From QHXQ01 sp036389375 (GTDB taxonomy: Bacteria > Acidobacteriota > Blastocatellia > Pyrinomonadales > Pyrinomonadaceae), in the NCBI GenBank assembly GCA_036389375.1, contig DASVQA010000069.1, positions 1 through 5,945 of the forward strand: a stretch of 5,945 nucleotides of DNA, read 5' to 3'. This document shows, piece by piece, positions 4,734 through 5,945 of this stretch. Positions within the stretch are counted from its first letter, which is position 1. Every line of letters begins with the position of its first letter. The notes beneath the pieces are model-generated. The model saw only the letters and a program-made list of their open reading frames with translations. It had not been told where the DNA came from and made no database searches. The position numbers and the translations under genes were made by a program.

Positions 4734-5902
4734 GCGCGACACGCATGCGGCAACGTCTGCGGCTCAACGTTTATCAACGCCTGCGGCTCAGCGCTTATGC
4801 GTTCATCGTCGTGCTGGTCGTGGTCTGCGCGGTGCAGGCGCATCCGGCGTGGGGCATCGTGGTTGACGACAGCGGGCGGGTCATCTTCAGCGATCTGGAA
4901 ACGGTGTGGCGCTTAGACGCAGAGGGGCGCGTCTCGTCTGTGCGCGCGGGCGAGTTTGGCCGGCACGTACACGATCTGGCGCTCGACGCGGCGGGCAATC
5001 TCTATGGCATAGACCACAGCTACGACGCGCCGAAATGGATCGACGGACTCTGGCGCATCACGCCCGCAGGCGAGTTCAGTTATCTGTTCCCACCGACCGC
5101 AGATGCGCCCGCGTGGCTCAGCCTGCGCCGCGACCGCGCGGGCAACACCTATTTCGTCCGGCAGGGTGCGGACGCGGGTGACGACGTGCTGTTGCTGCGG
5201 CGCTCGCCCACCGGGCAGATCAGCACGCTCGCGGGCGGGCGCGCAGGCTTCGCCGATGGGCGCGGCGCGCAGGCCCGGTTTCGCCACATCGGCAGCATGA
5301 CGCTCGCCGCCGACGATGCGTTGTACTTGCTCGACGCGGGCGCGCTACGGCGCGTCGCACCGGACGGCACGGTTAAGACGATTGCGCGCGATCTGGATAA
5401 GTTCAGACCCGAAGAGAGACCTGCGGGCGGGCAGATGCCGGGCGGCTTCATGGGACTGTGCGTGGACGCGGGCGGGAACACATACATCGCGGATCATACC
5501 AACCGGCGCGTGCTCCGCGTCGGGCGCGACGGGCAGACCACGACGCTGCTGCGCACGGATGCGATCTGGTTGCCGACGGGTGTGGCTGCGGGGCCGCACG
5601 GCGAAATCTACATGCTTGAGATCGGCTTCACGCCGCCGCGCTACTACAGCGGGCCGCGCGTGCGCCGCGTCGCGCCGGATGGTCAAAGCACCGTGCTGGC
5701 CGAAATCGGCCCGCCCAACCGCAGCGGTGGCGAGCGGACGACGCCGCTGCGCGTAGCCGACACACAGCCGGCCGCACGCCCGACGCACACCGCAGCATTG
5801 ACTGATGAGCACGCGGCGCGTGGCAGGGCCGTCAAGTTGTCCCTCGTGTTCCTCTGCCTCGTGCTGCTCGCCGTGAGTTTTGCCGGTTGGCGCAGACGTT
5901 GA
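4730..5902 (+). CDS. Secreted NHL-repeat six-bladed beta-propeller protein with C-terminal membrane tail
   Basis: A 390-residue protein from the GTG start. Residues 1-40 form a signal peptide or signal anchor with a long Arg-rich front (MRQRLRLNVYQRLRLSAY) and a hydrophobic core (AFIVVLVVVCAV). Six NHL-like blades follow, at roughly 41-73, 79-121, 128-169, 184-220, 240-275 and 280-326. Each has the pattern 'hydrophobic-x-hydrophobic-D-x-x-G-N-x-Y' then 'hydrophobic-x-R-hydrophobic-x-x-x-G': LALDAAGNLYGID, LRRDRAGNTYFV, LCVDAGGNTYIADHTNRRV. LAGGRAGFADGRGAQARF (167-184) is a typical NHL inter-blade signature. A Pro/Thr-rich stretch (about 328-365) leads to a transmembrane helix (about 368-386) and a final RRR. 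NHL propellers mostly bind ligands or proteins; some are lyases or lactonases, and no catalytic assignment is possible here. The 4-base overlap with the dioxygenase gene suggests linked production. An ATG at 4745 would remove five residues. Confidence 0.85.
   Translation: MSATRMRQRLRLNVYQRLRLSAYAFIVVLVVVCAVQAHPAWGIVVDDSGRVIFSDLETVWRLDAEGRVSSVRAGEFGRHVHDLALDAAGNLYGIDHSYDAPKWIDGLWRITPAGEFSYLFPPTADAPAWLSLRRDRAGNTYFVRQGADAGDDVLLLRRSPTGQISTLAGGRAGFADGRGAQARFRHIGSMTLAADDALYLLDAGALRRVAPDGTVKTIARDLDKFRPEERPAGGQMPGGFMGLCVDAGGNTYIADHTNRRVLRVGRDGQTTTLLRTDAIWLPTGVAAGPHGEIYMLEIGFTPPRYYSGPRVRRVAPDGQSTVLAEIGPPNRSGGERTTPLRVADTQPAARPTHTAALTDEHAARGRAVKLSLVFLCLVLLAVSFAGWRRR
4751..4798 (+). repeat. 24-base imperfect tandem repeat in signal-peptide region
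   Basis: Units 4751-4774 and 4775-4798 are identical at 21 of 24 positions and encode QRLRLNVY and QRLRLSAY, residues 8-23 of the propeller protein. The unit is a multiple of three, so the frame is kept and the basic part of the signal peptide is lengthened. Confidence 0.9.
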
Positions 5903-5945
5903 ACGCTTCGTTTCACGCCCGACTATTTTCTTTGTCCGTCGCCTG

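Noticed and set aside
5903..5945. End of window after the propeller gene
   Set aside because: A short T-rich patch is present but no stem-loop, promoter or start codon with a ribosome binding site can be supported in 43 bases.

Overview
The window is very GC-rich DNA from a bacterium with two membranes. The evidence is a signal-peptide-bearing outer-membrane beta-barrel type protein and an ECF sigma factor / FecR-type anti-sigma pair. Protein style (ZAS-FecR anti-sigma with a long C-terminal extension, NHL-propeller secretory protein, Tat-exported intradiol dioxygenase) and base composition suggest Acidobacteriota, perhaps Blastocatellia. That placement is an impression from memory of similar proteins, not a computed assignment.

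Layout. The left end (828 down to 1, minus strand) is the first 276 codons of an exported beta-barrel protein that runs off the window. A divergent non-coding region of about 330 bases (829-1156) holds a good sigma-70-like promoter for that gene and a weaker extended -10 candidate for the plus strand. Then comes a lone plus-strand gene (1157-2194) for a 345-residue membrane-anchored protein I cannot name. After a 129-base gap with a perfect TATAAT, a tight four-gene plus-strand unit fills the rest: ECF sigma factor (2324-2932), membrane anti-sigma factor with zinc-binding N-terminus and FecR domain (2935-4086), Tat-signal intradiol-dioxygenase-like protein (4116-4733), and a secreted, membrane-tethered NHL beta-propeller protein (4730-5902). 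Gaps are 2, 29 and -4 bases, with a strong ribosome binding site before each downstream gene except the last, which uses a GTGA stop/start overlap. The final 43 bases show nothing recognisable.

How the genes may work together. The sigma and anti-sigma genes should form a trans-envelope switch: the anti-sigma holds the sigma factor at the inner membrane and its periplasmic FecR part receives a signal. No TonB receptor, the usual FecR partner, is visible. The other two operon members are both predicted to act outside the cytoplasm: an iron enzyme of the aromatic-ring-cleavage fold and a six-bladed propeller. They could be the output of the switch or part of its sensing arm. The divergent barrel protein resembles the family named after a phenol-degradation pathway, which fits an aromatic-compound theme, but that link is inference.

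The most unusual sequence detail is a perfect 11-base tandem duplication exactly at the sigma/anti-sigma junction. It supplies both the sigma stop codon and a second ribosome binding site; loss of one copy would fuse the two proteins in frame.
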